A stretch of DNA of 64,000 nt. Origin: Plantactinospora sp. BC1 (GTDB lineage: Bacteria > Actinomycetota > Actinomycetes > Mycobacteriales > Micromonosporaceae). The notes beneath the pieces were generated by a model that did no database searches, was not told the DNA's origin, and saw only the letters and a list, made by a program, of their open reading frames with translations. The stretch spans positions 5,332,001 to 5,396,000 of the forward strand of contig NZ_CP028158.1 of the NCBI RefSeq assembly GCF_003030345.1, given 5' to 3'. Below are positions 37,781 through 45,877 of the stretch, piece by piece. Position numbers and translations under genes: made by a program. Position 1 is the stretch's first letter. Every line of letters starts with the position of its first letter.

Positions 37781-37796
37781 ATGTCTGTCGTGTTAA
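37781..37796 (-). promoter_or_regulatory. Weak GlnR-like motif upstream of urtA
   Basis: On the minus strand TTAAC, six bases and GACAT approximate one GlnR half-site pair (gTnAC-n6-GaAAc/t), about 85-100 bp upstream of the urtA ATG. It is weaker than the ureA box, with one mismatch in each element. Nitrogen control of urea uptake is plausible on biology alone. Confidence 0.3.
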
Positions 37797-37853
37797 CGAA
37801 CCCTCACAACGCAGTTCGATCACCGGAGTCACGCAGACGGTACGCACCCCGGC

Positions 37854-37885
37854 TATACATCCGGTGTATACCCGTGGTGTAGAGT
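37854..37885 (+). promoter_or_regulatory. Palindromic operator and -10 element of the padR operon
   Basis: TATACATCCGGTGTATA (37854-37870) has 6-bp inverted arms and resembles PadR sites built on ATGT/ACAT half-elements. TAGAGT at 37880-37885 lies 7 bp before the padR ATG, where a -10 would start transcription at the A of ATG. No Shine-Dalgarno is present, so a leaderless mRNA is likely. Confidence 0.6.
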
Positions 37886-37892
37886 CCCCCGC

Positions 37893-38486
37893 ATGTCGAT
37901 CGGACAGACTTTCCTGGGCCTGCTGGAGGCCAGCCCACGGCACGGCTACGAGCTGAAACGGGTCTACGACGAACGCTTCGGCCAGGGCCGACCGCTGCAC
38001 TACGGGCAGGTCTACTCGACGCTGGCCCGGCTGCTGAAAAGCGGTCTGGTCACCGTCGACGGCGTGGAGCCCGGCGCCGGCCCGGAGCGCAAGCGCTACG
38101 CCATCACCGCCGCCGGGGTCACCGACGTGCAGCACTGGCTGGCCCGGCCGGAGAAGCCCGACACCTACCTGCAGAACACCCTCTACGCCAAGGTCGTGCT
38201 CGGGCTGCTCACCGGCCGCGACGCCGCCGACATCCTGGACGTGCAGCGCGCCGAGCACCTGCGGCTGATGCGTACCCTCACCAGGCGCAAGGCCGACGGC
38301 GACCTCGCCGACCAGCTCATCTGCGACTTCGCGCTCTTCCACCTGGAGGCCGACCTGCGGTGGCTGGAGCTGACCGCCGCCCGCCTCGACCAGCTCGCCG
38401 CCACCCTCTCCGCCGACCCACCCGCCGCACGCTCCGGTTCGGCACAGCGGGACGGCGACCCGACCGGATCCGAGGTGTCGGCATGA
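37893..38486 (+). CDS. PadR-family transcriptional regulator
   Basis: The protein has 197 residues. The N-terminal winged helix reads GQTFLGLLEASPRHGYELKRVYDERFG, then HYGQVYSTLARLLKSGLVTVDG, then ERKRYAITAAGVTDVQHWLARP, which is characteristic of PadR (SxxHGYEL and xxGQVYxTLxRLxxxGLV). The C-terminal helices (~90-175) fit the PadR dimerisation domain. Its start lies just after a palindrome and a -10, with no Shine-Dalgarno. The stop overlaps the ABC ATPase start as ATGA, so it likely represses its own exporter operon; PadR-ABC pairs are common in actinomycetes. Confidence 0.92.
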   Translation: MSIGQTFLGLLEASPRHGYELKRVYDERFGQGRPLHYGQVYSTLARLLKSGLVTVDGVEPGAGPERKRYAITAAGVTDVQHWLARPEKPDTYLQNTLYAKVVLGLLTGRDAADILDVQRAEHLRLMRTLTRRKADGDLADQLICDFALFHLEADLRWLELTAARLDQLAATLSADPPAARSGSAQRDGDPTGSEVSA

Positions 38487-39175
38487 CCGCCGAGGAACAG
38501 CCGCTGCTGGCCGCGGTCGCGCTGCACAAGGCGTACGGGACGACCCCGGCGCTGGACGGGGCGAGCCTGGCGATCCGGGCCGGCGAGGTGGTGGCCGTGA
38601 TGGGTCCCTCCGGCTCCGGCAAGTCGACCCTGCTGCACTGCCTGGCCGGGATCGTCCGGCCGGACGCCGGTGCGGTGCGCTACCGCGACCGGGAACTCTC
38701 CGCCATGTCCGACGCCGAACGCAGCGCACTGCGCCGCAGCGAGTTCGGCTTCGTGTTCCAGTTCGGCCAACTGGTGCCCGAACTGAGCTGCCTGGAGAAC
38801 GTCGCGTTGCCGCTGCGGCTGGCCGGGGTACGCCGCCGCGAGGCCGAGCGCCGGGCGGCGCAGTGGCTGGACCGGCTGGAGGTCACCGACGTGGCCGGAC
38901 AGCGTCCCGGCGAGGTCTCCGGCGGGCAGGGGCAGCGGGTCGCGGTGGCCCGGGCCCTGGTCAGCGCGCCCCGGGTCGTCTTCGCCGACGAGCCGACCGG
39001 TGCGTTGGACTCGCTCAACGGCGAGCAGGTGATGCGGCTGCTCACCGGGGCGGCCCGGGAGGCCGCAGCCGCCGTCGTGCTGGTCACGCACGAGCCACGG
39101 GTCGCCGCGTACGCCGACCGGGAGGTCGTGGTGCGCGACGGTCGTACCCGCGAAACCGTGCTGGCGGACCGATGA
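38483..39175 (+). CDS. ABC transporter ATPase (MacB/LolD type)
   Basis: The 230-residue ATPase has Walker A MGPSGSGKSTLLHCLAGI, the MacB-like FVFQFGQLVPELSCLENVALPL Q-loop segment, signature VSGGQGQRVAVARALV, Walker B VVFADEPTGALDS and H-loop VTHEPRVA. The DEPTGALDSxxGxxVMxLL wording places it with the MacB/FtsE/LolD class, which partners FtsX-like permeases. The ATG overlaps padR by ATGA and its stop overlaps the permease start by ATGA. The transported substrate is not identifiable; an antibiotic or lipid is possible. Confidence 0.93.
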   Translation: MTAEEQPLLAAVALHKAYGTTPALDGASLAIRAGEVVAVMGPSGSGKSTLLHCLAGIVRPDAGAVRYRDRELSAMSDAERSALRRSEFGFVFQFGQLVPELSCLENVALPLRLAGVRRREAERRAAQWLDRLEVTDVAGQRPGEVSGGQGQRVAVARALVSAPRVVFADEPTGALDSLNGEQVMRLLTGAAREAAAAVVLVTHEPRVAAYADREVVVRDGRTRETVLADR

Positions 39176-41514
39176 GCCGGCACCGCAGCACCGGGTGGGC
39201 GGCGGACCTCGCCCTCGGCGCCCGGCTGGTCTTCGCCGGTGGCCGCAACGGGCTGCTGCGCACCCTGATGACCGCCGTCGGGGTGGGCCTCGGGGTGGCC
39301 CTGCTGCTGACCAGCACCTCCGTCTCCACCATGCTCGACGGGCGGTCGGAGCGGAACGCCGCCCGCGACGACCAGTTCTTCGGCTCCGCGCAGCCACCGC
39401 CCGGCGACCGGACCCTGCTCGTCACGGCGGCCGACACCGTCTACCGCAACGAGGTGATCCGGGGCCGCCTGCTCCAGCCCGACGGCGCGCATCCGCCGGT
39501 GCCACCCGGGCTGACCCGGCTCCCGGGCCCCGGTGAGCTGGTCGTCTCTCCCGCGCTGGCCCGGCTCCTCGACTCGCCGGACGGGGCGCTGCTCCGGCCC
39601 CGGCTGGACCATCCCGTCGTCGGTACCATCGCCGACGAGGGCCTCTCCGGGCCCAACGAGTACGCCTACTACCTCGGCACCGACCAGCTCCGGCCGGGCG
39701 GCCCAACGATGCGGATCGACCACTTCGGTTCCGAGTCGAGCAGCGAGGGGCTGGACCCCGTGCTGATGCTGCTCGTCCTGATCATCTTCGTGGTGCTGCT
39801 GCTGCCGATCGCGGTCTTCATCGCCGCCGCCGTACGCTTCGGCGGCGAGGCCCGGGACCGGCGGCTCGCGGCGCTCCGGCTGGTCGGCGCGGACGCGGTG
39901 ACGACCCGCCGGGTCGCGGCCGGGGAGGCACTGGTCGGCGCGCTCTTCGGACTCCTGGCCGGTGCGGCCTTCTTCCTGCTCGGCCGGCAACTCGTCGAAC
40001 AGGTCACCCTGGAGGGGATCAGCGTCTTCGCCGGGGACGTCCGGCCGAGCCCGGCGCTGGCCGTCCTGATCGTCCTGGCGGTGCCCGCCGTCGCCGTCGC
40101 GGTCGCCCAGCTCGCGCTGCGCCGGATCGTCGTCGAACCGCTCGGCGTGGTACGCCGCTCCGCGAGTCGCCGACGCCGGCTCTGGTGGCGGTTGACCGTG
40201 CCGATCGTCGGCGTCGCGCTGCTCGCCCCGCTGCACGGCGGGATCGACCAGACCGGTGGCCCGGTCAACCAGGTCCAGGTGATCACCGGAGTCGCCCTGC
40301 TGCTGGTCGGCGTCGCCGCGCTGCTGCCCTGGCTGGTCGAGTCCGTGGTCGGTCGGCTCCGCGGCGGCACCGTCTCCTGGCAGCTCGCCATCCGCCGGCT
40401 GCAACTCGACAGCGAGTCCTCGGCCCGGATGGTCAGCGGCGTCGCGGTCGCGGTGGCCGGCGGGATCGCGCTACAGATGCTCTTCGCCGGGGTCCAGCAC
40501 GAATACGTCCGGGCCACCGGGCACGACGTCAGCCGGGCCCAGACGATCGTGGTGATCGACGACGGCCTGGCCGGGGCCCACCCCGGCTCGCTGGCCGAGC
40601 GGTTCCGGACCATCCCCGGGGTCGACGCGGCGGTCGGCGTCCTCGACACCACCGTGTCGCCGGTCGGCTGGACCCCCGACGAGTACGGCGAGCGACCGGC
40701 GACCCTGCTGCGGATCGCGGACTGCGCGGCGCTGCGCGAACTCGCCGTACCGGATCGCTGTGTGGACGGCGACGTCTTCCGGATCACCGACGAGCGGCCG
40801 TTGGACCGGGCGAACATCCCGGCACCCGGCCGGGAGTTGGAGATCGGCTTCCGTGACCCGGCGACGACCACCCGGTGGACCGTGCCGGCCGGTCTGCGGA
40901 CCGTCCCCGGCCGCACCGACCCGGCCGGCAACCAGTTCACCGGCCTGCTCGTCACCCCCGGCGCGCTCGACCCGGGCACGCTGCGCGGGCTCGGCGGCAG
41001 GGTCTACCTCAGCATGGACCTGACCCGGCCCGACACCATCGAACTGGTCCGCAACGCGGCGGCCGGATTCGGCCCGGTGACGCAGGTGCAGACGTTGCGG
41101 GCCACCGAGGAGGTCACCCGGTTCGCCCAGCTCCGCCGTGGGCTCTACGTCGGGGTGGTGGCCACGCTGCTGCTGCTCGGGGCCAGCCTGCTGGTCGGCA
41201 TCCTGGAGCAGTTGCGGGAACGCCGCCGCGCGCTGGCCGTACTGGTGGCGTTCGGCACCCGGCGCGGCACCCTGAGCACCTCGGTGCTCTGGCAGACCGC
41301 CGTACCGGTGCTGCTCGGGCTCGTCCTGGCGATCGGGTTGGGTACGGCGCTCGGCGGCATCCTGCTGGTCCTGGTCGGCCAGCCCGTACGCCTCGACTGG
41401 CCCAGCATCGCCAGCATGTCCGGGATCGCCGGGGCCGTCGTCCTGCTGGTGACCGCGCTCAGCCTGCCCGCGCTGTGGCGGCTGCTCCGCCCGACCGGAC
41501 TGCGCACGGAATGA
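39172..41514 (+). CDS. FtsX-like ABC transporter permease
   Basis: This 780-residue permease begins with a TM helix (LMTAVGVGLGVALLLTSTSV). An extracytoplasmic domain (~45-190) leads to a cluster of membrane helices (MLLVLIIFVVLLLPIAVFIAAAV; GALFGLLAGAAFFLLGRQLV; LAVLIVLAVPAVAVAVAQLAL). A second half repeats this layout with helices near residues 660-770. The FtsX core motif AALRLVGADAVTTRRVAAGEALVGALFG is at ~235-265. ATG 39172 overlaps the ATPase stop. The last 32 bp, including the stop, are tandemly duplicated just downstream. Confidence 0.9.
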   Translation: MSRHRSTGWAADLALGARLVFAGGRNGLLRTLMTAVGVGLGVALLLTSTSVSTMLDGRSERNAARDDQFFGSAQPPPGDRTLLVTAADTVYRNEVIRGRLLQPDGAHPPVPPGLTRLPGPGELVVSPALARLLDSPDGALLRPRLDHPVVGTIADEGLSGPNEYAYYLGTDQLRPGGPTMRIDHFGSESSSEGLDPVLMLLVLIIFVVLLLPIAVFIAAAVRFGGEARDRRLAALRLVGADAVTTRRVAAGEALVGALFGLLAGAAFFLLGRQLVEQVTLEGISVFAGDVRPSPALAVLIVLAVPAVAVAVAQLALRRIVVEPLGVVRRSASRRRRLWWRLTVPIVGVALLAPLHGGIDQTGGPVNQVQVITGVALLLVGVAALLPWLVESVVGRLRGGTVSWQLAIRRLQLDSESSARMVSGVAVAVAGGIALQMLFAGVQHEYVRATGHDVSRAQTIVVIDDGLAGAHPGSLAERFRTIPGVDAAVGVLDTTVSPVGWTPDEYGERPATLLRIADCAALRELAVPDRCVDGDVFRITDERPLDRANIPAPGRELEIGFRDPATTTRWTVPAGLRTVPGRTDPAGNQFTGLLVTPGALDPGTLRGLGGRVYLSMDLTRPDTIELVRNAAAGFGPVTQVQTLRATEEVTRFAQLRRGLYVGVVATLLLLGASLLVGILEQLRERRRALAVLVAFGTRRGTLSTSVLWQTAVPVLLGLVLAIGLGTALGGILLVLVGQPVRLDWPSIASMSGIAGAVVLLVTALSLPALWRLLRPTGLRTE

Positions 41515-41546
41515 TGCTCCGCCCGGCCGGACGGCGCACGGAGTGA
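41483..41546. repeat. 32-bp tandem duplication spanning the FtsX-permease stop
   Basis: Units at 41483-41514 and 41515-41546 are directly adjacent and differ at four positions. The first ends exactly at the permease TGA. The second ends at another TGA, in a frame opened by ATG 41514 that would encode MLRPAGRRTE. The unit length is not a multiple of three. Confidence 0.9.
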
Positions 41547-41726
41547 GCCGTCGTCCCCGGCCCTCCGGTGGACCGATCGACAGTCGTCGCGATCGCCCAC
41601 CGGTGGGGCCGGGGACGACGCCCGGCGGGCGGTCCACAGCGGAGACCGCGTTTTCGGCCCGGCCGCTCTTGCCCCGGTCTGCTAGACAGGTGACCCAGTC
41701 CGGCGCGCATTTCGAGCGGAGTGGAT

Positions 41727-43415
41727 ATGGGCAGTCGAATTCCAGCAGCAGAGAGCCCCCGATTCGGGCGGTGGTCACGACGAGGCGTCCTCGGCGCCGG
41801 GCTGGCGGTCGGTGGCGCCGTCCTGCTCGGCGATCCGGCCCGGGCCCGGCCGGTCGGGGTGCCGGGCGGGCAGCCGCCGGCGCCCGGCAAGGAACGACTC
41901 CGGCCGGGGGCGGCGTTCCTCGGTTCGCCCGGCCCGCTCATCGACCCGGCGCGGGAGATCTCGCCGCCGCTGAATCCGGAGGCCCTCTGGGACGTGCCCC
42001 GGCTCTCCGCCGAGGACGCCCGCCGGCTCGCCCCCTCCGCCGAGTCGACCGCGGGCGTCGCGTCGCTCTCCTCGTCGAGTTCCGTGCCCGGAGTCCCGTT
42101 CGACTTCCAATACCACCCGTTCGAGATCCGGGACCTCCCCGACGAGATCCGGCCGTACTACCTGCGGCTCGCGGTGCCGCTGGAGGACACCGAGCCGCAC
42201 GACTCGACCGGGGTCCGGATGTCCATCCGCAACGGACGGATGTACGACCACCCGGTGGCCCAGGCGCAGTACGGGCTGGCGCTGATCGAGGCGCACCGGA
42301 TCACCGGCAACGCCGAATACCTGGAACGGGCGAAGAAGCAGGCCCAGCGCCTGGTCGACCGGCGGGTGGAGCACGGCGGCGGATGGTTCTTCCCGTACCC
42401 GTTCGAGTTCGTCCTGCACGGCACCAACGAGCTCTACGACCCACCGTGGTATTCGATGATGGCCCAGGGGCAGGCGGTCAGCCTCTTCTGCCGGCTCTAC
42501 AAGCTGACCGGGGCCGGCATCTGGCTGGCCGCCCTCAACGGCACCTTCGCCTCCTACCTGGTCACCCCGGTCGCCGGCCGCCCCTGGGGCGTCTACGTGG
42601 TGGACGGCCGCCTCTGGCTGGAGGAGTACGCGCACCCGCAGCGGATCTCCGGCGACCTCACCTACAACGGGCACAACTTCTCGCTCTTCGGCCTCTGGGA
42701 CTTCTTCGTGCTGACCGGGGACGAGCGGGCGAAGGTGCTGTTGCAGGGCGCGCTGACCACCATGCGCGACGTCTACGCCGACATCCGCAACCGGCACTGG
42801 CGCAGCAAGTACTGCCTGCGGCACGGCTCGGACGCCAACACCTACCACACCATCCACATGACCCAGCACATCTGCTGCTACGCGATCACCGGCGACACGA
42901 TCTTCGCGCAGATCGCCGAGCTCTACTACACCGACTTCCCGCCGCACGGCGTCGCCGGCCCGGTCACCTTCCAGCCCGGCCAGCACACCGGCTACCGGTT
43001 CGACAGCGCCGGTGCGGTCACCGCGAGCAAGACGATCAGCCTGAGCCGGCGCAGCAGCGCGCCCTCCGCCGACCGGCTGAAGATCCTCCGCCAGGAGGGG
43101 ATCTGGTACGAGATCACCGCCGGCTCGCTGGCCGGCTACTACCTCGAGGAGCTCCGGCAGCACTCGTACATGACCGGCGAGGCCGCTCCGATGGGCTACC
43201 GGATCCTGCGCCCGGCGACGGTGGCGCAGGAACCGCTGACCCTCTACACCATCACCTCGGGCGACTCGATGAGCTCGCTGGTCAGCGACTACCGGTTGAA
43301 CGATCCGATCAACCTAGACCGGCGGACCGTGGTGAACGGGGTGGCACACGTCCGGCTCGCCGACGGCGACCACGCCGGCTGGTTCGCCGGTTACACCGCC
43401 GTCAACCGGATCTGA
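41727..43415 (+). CDS. Tat-exported D-glucuronyl C5-epimerase-like protein
   Basis: The protein has 562 residues. It starts with a twin-arginine signal (SRRGVLGAGLAVGGAVLLG) ending near ARARP. The body matches the C-terminal domain of heparan/heparosan glucuronyl C5-epimerases: FDFQYHPFEIRDLPDEIRPYY, HPVAQAQYGLALIEAHRITG, GGGWFFPYPFEFVLHG, WYSMMAQGQAVSLFCRLYKLTG and LEEYAHPQRISGDLTYNGHNFSLFGLWDF. In characterised members tyrosines and glutamates of such blocks form the active site. ATG 41727 has GCGGAG five bases upstream. No glycosaminoglycan biosynthesis genes are nearby, so the polysaccharide substrate is unknown. It stands alone, convergent with the desaturase gene. Confidence 0.85.
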   Translation: MGSRIPAAESPRFGRWSRRGVLGAGLAVGGAVLLGDPARARPVGVPGGQPPAPGKERLRPGAAFLGSPGPLIDPAREISPPLNPEALWDVPRLSAEDARRLAPSAESTAGVASLSSSSSVPGVPFDFQYHPFEIRDLPDEIRPYYLRLAVPLEDTEPHDSTGVRMSIRNGRMYDHPVAQAQYGLALIEAHRITGNAEYLERAKKQAQRLVDRRVEHGGGWFFPYPFEFVLHGTNELYDPPWYSMMAQGQAVSLFCRLYKLTGAGIWLAALNGTFASYLVTPVAGRPWGVYVVDGRLWLEEYAHPQRISGDLTYNGHNFSLFGLWDFFVLTGDERAKVLLQGALTTMRDVYADIRNRHWRSKYCLRHGSDANTYHTIHMTQHICCYAITGDTIFAQIAELYYTDFPPHGVAGPVTFQPGQHTGYRFDSAGAVTASKTISLSRRSSAPSADRLKILRQEGIWYEITAGSLAGYYLEELRQHSYMTGEAAPMGYRILRPATVAQEPLTLYTITSGDSMSSLVSDYRLNDPINLDRRTVVNGVAHVRLADGDHAGWFAGYTAVNRI

Positions 43416-43420
43416 GCACC

Positions 43421-43459
43421 CGGCCCGGCCCCGGGGCGGATGCTCCCGGGACCGGGCCG
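43421..43459. terminator. Bidirectional hairpin between convergent epimerase-like and desaturase genes
   Basis: The arms CGGCCCGG plus CCCGGG (43421-43435) pair with CCCGGG plus CCGGGCCG (43445-43459). One C-A mismatch interrupts the stem, and the loop has 9 nt. It begins 6 bp after the epimerase-like gene's stop and ends 16 bp before the desaturase gene's stop. Confidence 0.65.
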
Positions 43460-43474
43460 CCCCCTCCCCCGGTG

Positions 43475-44422
43475 TCAGGCCCGGGCCAGCCGGGCCAGTC
43501 GGGCGTCCCGCTTCTCCTCGAAGCGGGCCGCCGCCCGGTCCAGCCCGTCGAGCTGCGCCGCCAACTCTTCGCGGGCAGCCTCGCCGTCGGCGTCCAGGCC
43601 GGTGACGTTCCAGACGTCCCACTGCCGGAGTACCGGCATCAGTACGTCGTCGCGGTGCTGGCGCAGGTCGTAGATGCCGGCCAGGGCGATCGCCACCGAC
43701 TTGCGGGCGAAGCCCTCGATGCCGTTGCCGGGCATCTGGAAGTCGGCCACCACGTCGGCGACCGCCCGCATCGCCTGGCTCGGTGCCAGTTCGAAGGCGG
43801 CGCCGAGCAGGTTGCGGTAGAAGACCATGTGCAGGTTCTCGTCGGCGGCGATCCGGGCGAGCAGCTGCTCGCAGCGCGGGTCGCCGGTGACCCGGCCGGT
43901 GTTGCGGTGCGAGATCCGGGTGGCGAGTTCCTGGAACGAGACGTACGCCAGCGAGTGCAGTACCTCGTCGTCGTGCGGGTTGTCGTAGCCGGCGGACATG
44001 TGCGTCATCCGGGCCCGCTCCAGCGCCACCGGGTCGACCGCCCGGGTCACGGTCAGGTAGTCGCGGATCGCCGTGCCGTGCCGCCCCTCCTCGGCGGTCC
44101 ACCGGTGCACCCAGGTCCCCCAGGCGCCGTCCCGGCCGAAGAGGGTCGCGATCTGGTGGTGGTACGACGGCAGGTTGTCCTCGGTCAGCAGGTTGACCAC
44201 CAGCGCGGTCCGGGCCACCTCGGGGACGATGCTGTCCTCGGGCTGCCACGCCTCGCCGTCGAGGATCCCGTCGAAGGTCCGTCCCTCGCCCCACGGCACG
44301 TACTCGTGCGGAAACCACTCCTTGGCCGCCCGGAGGTGCCGGTCGAGGTTGCCCGCGACGACCGGCTCCAACTCGATCAGCAGGGCGGTCTGGCCGAGCG
44401 GTGCGGTGGGGGTGACGGTCAC
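43475..44422 (-). CDS. Acyl-ACP desaturase (ferritin-like diiron)
   Basis: Soluble acyl-ACP desaturases insert a double bond into fatty acyl chains. The 315-residue protein shows all diiron ligands: Glu in LLTEDNLPSYHHQI, ExxH in TAEEGRHGTAIRDYL, Glu in YVSFQELATRISHRN and ExxH in IAADENLHMVFYRN. This matches the DesA group (FA_desaturase_2). GTG 44422 is preceded by GGGAGAGCCC. It lies 68 bp downstream of hisS in the same direction but has its own palindromic promoter region, so it is probably regulated separately, perhaps by a TetR-type fatty-acid regulator encoded elsewhere. Confidence 0.93.
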   Translation of the reverse strand: MTVTPTAPLGQTALLIELEPVVAGNLDRHLRAAKEWFPHEYVPWGEGRTFDGILDGEAWQPEDSIVPEVARTALVVNLLTEDNLPSYHHQIATLFGRDGAWGTWVHRWTAEEGRHGTAIRDYLTVTRAVDPVALERARMTHMSAGYDNPHDDEVLHSLAYVSFQELATRISHRNTGRVTGDPRCEQLLARIAADENLHMVFYRNLLGAAFELAPSQAMRAVADVVADFQMPGNGIEGFARKSVAIALAGIYDLRQHRDDVLMPVLRQWDVWNVTGLDADGEAAREELAAQLDGLDRAAARFEEKRDARLARLARA

Positions 44423-44431
44423 GGGCTCTCC

Positions 44432-44460
44432 CTACGCTGGCGTAAGTTACGTTAGCGTAG
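44432..44460 (-). promoter_or_regulatory. 29-bp palindromic operator upstream of the desaturase
   Basis: The left arm CTACGCTGGCGTAA (44432-44445), a central G, and the right arm TTACGTTAGCGTAG (44447-44460) form an inverted repeat with 2 mismatched pairs out of 14. It starts 10 bp upstream of the GTG and would overlap the promoter. Length and composition fit a TetR-type site. Confidence 0.65.
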
Positions 44461-44490
44461 GTTACGGCCGTCACCCCCGGTGATGCAAGA

Positions 44491-45837
44491 TCAGCCCACC
44501 GTCGGCCAGAGGTCCGCGGCCGGTGGCGACCAGGCATCCGGCGCCGCCGCCACCTGCTCGCCGGAGCGGATGTCCTTCACCTCGTCGCCGATCCCGTCCG
44601 CCCCGGGGAACCAGACGTACGGGATGCCGCGCCGCTCCGCGTACCGGATCTGCTTGCCGAACTTCGCCGCCGACGGCGACACCTCGGTCGGGATGCCCCG
44701 GCGGCGCAGCGCCTCGGCGATCCGGTTGCTCTCCGGCCGGCGCTCCTCGGCGGCCAGCGCCACCAGCACACAGGTCGGCACGCTGCGGGAGATCGTCAGC
44801 GCCTCCGCGCCGAAGAGCAGCCCGAGCAGCCGGGTGACCCCGATCGAGATGCCCACCCCCGGGAACCGGGCGTTGCCGTCGCTGGCCAGGTTGTCGTACC
44901 GGCCGCCGGAGCTGACCGAGCCGAACCGCTCGTACCCGCGCAGCTGGGTCTCGTAGACCGTACCCGTGTAGTAGTCCAGGCCCCGGGCGATGCGCAGGTC
45001 GGCGACGCAGAGCCCGGGGGCGTGCGCCACCGCGTTCTCCATCACCGCGACCAGTTCGGTCAGCCCCTCGTCCAGCAGCGGATCGGTCACCCCGAGCCCG
45101 CGCACCGCGTCGGCGAAGGACGGATCCGGGCTGGCGATCTCGGTCAGCGCCAGGCACGCCTTGGCCTGCGCCTCGGTCGCCCCGGCGGTCTCGGCCAGCA
45201 GCGCCGCCACCCGGTCCGGCCCGACCCGGTCCAGCCGGTCCACCGCACGCAGCGCCGCCAGCGGATCGGCCAGCCCGAGCCCCCGGTAGAAGCCTTCGAG
45301 GATCTTGCGGTTGTTGACCTGGACGGTGATCGGCAGCCGTCCGTCGGTGCCACGGATCGGCAGGCCGCCGAGCGCGTCGCCGAGCACCAGCGGGATCTCG
45401 GCCTCGTGGTGCGGCGGCAGGGTGTCCCGGTCCACGATGTCGATGTCGGCCTGGAGGAACTCGCGGTAGCGCCCCTCCTGCGGGCGTTCGCCCCGCCAGA
45501 CCTTCTGGATCTGGTAGCGCCGGAACGGGAACTGGAGCTTGCCGGCGTTCTCCAGCACGTACCGGGCGAACGGCACCGTCAGGTCGAAGTGCAGCCCCAG
45601 GGTGCCCTCGCCGGTGCTGGCCGGCCCCTCCTCCTGGAGGCGACTGATCAGGTAGACCTCCTTGGAGGTCTCGCCCTTGCGCAGGAGCTGCTCCAGCGGC
45701 TCGACGGCGCGGGTCTCCAGCGGCGCGAAGCCGTACAGCTCGAAGGTGCGGCGGATCCGGTCGAGCACGTACTGCTCGATCATCCGCTGCGGCGGCGCCC
45801 ACTCGGGGAAGCCGGAGATGGGTGTTGGCTTGCTCAT
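44491..45837 (-). CDS. hisS: Histidyl-tRNA synthetase
   Basis: HisRS charges tRNA-His. The 448 residues show class II motif 2 (RYQIQKVWRGERPQEGRYREF), the HisA signature LRIARGLDYYTGTVYE, motif 3 (FPGVGISIGVTRLLGLLF) and the anticodon-binding domain (ESNRIAEALRRRGIPTEV). ATG 45837 begins MSKPTPISGFPEW, the usual start. The gene lies 40 bp downstream of the metallo-hydrolase gene in the same direction, a conserved actinobacterial pairing near rel. Confidence 0.96.
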   Translation of the reverse strand: MSKPTPISGFPEWAPPQRMIEQYVLDRIRRTFELYGFAPLETRAVEPLEQLLRKGETSKEVYLISRLQEEGPASTGEGTLGLHFDLTVPFARYVLENAGKLQFPFRRYQIQKVWRGERPQEGRYREFLQADIDIVDRDTLPPHHEAEIPLVLGDALGGLPIRGTDGRLPITVQVNNRKILEGFYRGLGLADPLAALRAVDRLDRVGPDRVAALLAETAGATEAQAKACLALTEIASPDPSFADAVRGLGVTDPLLDEGLTELVAVMENAVAHAPGLCVADLRIARGLDYYTGTVYETQLRGYERFGSVSSGGRYDNLASDGNARFPGVGISIGVTRLLGLLFGAEALTISRSVPTCVLVALAAEERRPESNRIAEALRRRGIPTEVSPSAAKFGKQIRYAERRGIPYVWFPGADGIGDEVKDIRSGEQVAAAPDAWSPPAADLWPTVG

Positions 45838-45877
45838 GACGCTCCTGTCGGATCTCGCGCAGCCGCGCGAGCGGGGA

